Positions 21,489 through 22,648 of a DNA stretch of 22,648 nt are shown piece after piece; position 1 is the stretch's first letter, and every line of letters starts with the position of its first letter. A program made the position numbers and the translations under genes. The DNA is from HGM11412 sp045536025 (lineage in GTDB: Bacteria; Bacillota; Clostridia; Christensenellales; Borkfalkiaceae). Below the pieces are notes generated by a model. The model was not told the DNA's origin. It was given only the letters and a program-made list of their open reading frames with translations, and searched no databases. Location of the stretch: positions 1-22,648 of the forward strand of contig JAZSMT010000020.1 in assembly GCA_045536025.1 (NCBI GenBank), written 5' to 3'.

Positions 21489-22648
21489 CTTTTAACCACC
21501 TCTATCGCGCCGAATTTACAATAGTTTAAGCATAGCCCGCAACCGTTGCACATAGTATCGTCTATTACCATTTTGCCGTCGCGCTTACTTATAGCAGGGC
21601 AACCGATTTTTAAGCACATACCGCACTTTTTGCACTTTTCATCACTAATAACTGCATAGTTTGGGAACTTTTGCCCTTTCAAAAGTGCGCAGGGTGCTTT
21701 TGCTATAATTACGGTAAGCGTGTCGCCTAAAACGCTTTCTTTTATGGTTTTTTCAAGCGTAGATACGTCAAAAGCGTCAATTTCTATAACCGAAGGAACA
21801 CCTACAGCCTCGCAAAGAGCTTTAATATCAATAGCGTAAGTTTGCTCGCCCTTTAATGTTTTGCCCGTTGCCGAGTGTTCTTGATGCCCCGTCATACCCG
21901 TGGTGCGGTTGTCAAGAATAATAACCGTGCCGGTAGCCTTATTGTAAACCATATTGATAAGCGAGTTTATACCGGTATGTAAGAAAGTAGAATCGCCTAT
22001 AACCGCTACCCAGTTTTTAATAAATTCTTTACCGCCAGCCTTTTCCATACCGTGAAGGGTAGAAATACTTGCGCCCATACAAACGGTGGTGTCTACTACA
22101 TTAAGCGGAGCCACAGCACCTAAGGTATAGCATCCGATATCACCTGCCGCATGAATCTTAAGCTTATTCAGTACGGAGAATACACTTCTGTGCGGACATC
22201 CCGGACAAAGAATCGGCGGTCTTGCCGGCACCTGTGCCGGAGCCTTCAGTTCAGCGGTCTCGCCAAGCACTGCCTTACGAAGCATGTTTGCACTGTACTC
22301 GCCCTGTACAGTGAAGATTTCCTTACCGATGCACTTGATGCCCCAGGACTTTACCTGCTCCTCAATCACCGGTTCCAGCTCCTCGAAAATGTAGAGCTTA
22401 TCAACCTTGGACGCGAACTCTTCGATGAGCTTACGCGGAAGCGGATGCACCATACCCAGCTTTAATACGGAAGCGTTCGGACAAGCTTCCTTTACATACT
22501 GATACGGAATACCGCTGGTAATAAAACCGATGGAGGTATCGTTGTACTCTGCCTTATTGATGGAAAGGCTGCATGCATCCTCTGCCATCTTCTTTAAACG
22601 CTCTTCTACATATAAATGACGTAACTTTGCCATACCCGGCATCATAAC
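21485..22648 (-). CDS. iorA: Indolepyruvate ferredoxin oxidoreductase, alpha subunit, N-terminus outside window
   Basis: The visible 387 codons are the C-terminal two thirds of IorA (usually about 600 residues); the reading frame runs off the window edge, so the methionines near 22645 are internal. Visible parts are the CoA-region segment, PILCPGCPHRSVF, the thiamine diphosphate region GDIGCYTLGAVAPL with VIGDSTFLHTGIN and LDNRTTGMTGHQ, and two C-terminal 4Fe-4S motifs (CKKCGMCLKIGCP and CNGCGLCLNYC). These carry electrons from the oxoacid to ferredoxin. Codon use changes abruptly near 22020-22170: the upstream part uses AAG, CAG and CCG only for Lys, Gln and Pro, unlike the rest of the gene and window (see findings). 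Confidence 0.95.
   Translation of the reverse strand, partial: VMMPGMAKLRHLYVEERLKKMAEDACSLSINKAEYNDTSIGFITSGIPYQYVKEACPNASVLKLGMVHPLPRKLIEEFASKVDKLYIFEELEPVIEEQVKSWGIKCIGKEIFTVQGEYSANMLRKAVLGETAELKAPAQVPARPPILCPGCPHRSVFSVLNKLKIHAAGDIGCYTLGAVAPLNVVDTTVCMGASISTLHGMEKAGGKEFIKNWVAVIGDSTFLHTGINSLINMVYNKATGTVIILDNRTTGMTGHQEHSATGKTLKGEQTYAIDIKALCEAVGVPSVIEIDAFDVSTLEKTIKESVLGDTLTVIIAKAPCALLKGQKFPNYAVISDEKCKKCGMCLKIGCPAISKRDGKMVIDDTMCNGCGLCLNYCKFGAIEVVKR

Overview
The window looks like AT-rich chromosomal DNA from an anaerobic, probably gut-associated member of the Clostridia (Bacillota). The support is a short-form HisG paired with HisZ, a his operon headed by a YerC-type TrpR relative, DegV, indolepyruvate ferredoxin oxidoreductase next to phenylacetate-CoA ligase, strong AGGAGG ribosome binding sites and consensus sigma-A-type promoters. 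No genus can be assigned from the sequence alone.

Layout. (1) 1-315: the tnpA end of an IS200/IS605-type insertion sequence, read on the minus strand and cut by the window edge. It carries a tip hairpin and an inverted repeat that buries the tnpA ribosome binding site. It abuts the 3' half of a broken short-chain dehydrogenase gene (321-731, plus strand). A bidirectional terminator at 746-773 separates this from the his operon. (2) 777-8301, minus strand: a tightly packed operon yerC-hisZ-hisG-hisD-hisC-hisB-hisH-hisA-hisF-hisIE covering every histidine step except histidinol-phosphate phosphatase. Its promoter overlaps a 14-bp palindrome, a good candidate operator for the YerC-like regulator. 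(3) 8455-9601, plus strand: a divergent 12-TM-type SLC13/ArsB-like transporter sharing the 153-bp control region. (4) 9634-12370, minus strand: degV-GNAT-PlsC-like acyltransferase operon, plausibly lipid-related, with a perfect consensus promoter. (5) 12505-14969: an AraC regulator divergent from a neutral-ceramidase-like hydrolase. (6) 15019-15290: a gene-free stretch of degenerate repeats and hairpins between convergent genes. (7) 15291-17522, minus strand: a GH2 beta-galactosidase-like enzyme with a basic C-terminal tail and its own promoter. (8) 17622-22648, minus strand: iorA-iorB-paaK-ACT-amidohydrolase-TraX, an aryl-ketoacid/aryl-acid CoA metabolism operon.

Working together: region 2 makes histidine, and its dual-use control region may co-regulate the transporter. 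Region 4 suggests fatty-acid handling plus acyl transfer. Regions 5 and 7 look like carbohydrate or glycoconjugate use. Region 8 would oxidise aromatic 2-oxoacids to aryl-acetyl-CoA with reduced ferredoxin and interconvert the CoA ester with free acid.

The most notable anomalies are: the palindrome over the his promoter; an IS end that supplies a ribosome binding site and in-frame start codon to the truncated dehydrogenase; a sharp codon-use break inside iorA near 22020-22170, from recombination or a chimeric assembly; and a family of degenerate repeats between the hydrolase genes. I did not find a CRISPR array, tRNA, rRNA, phage module or recognisable defence system.
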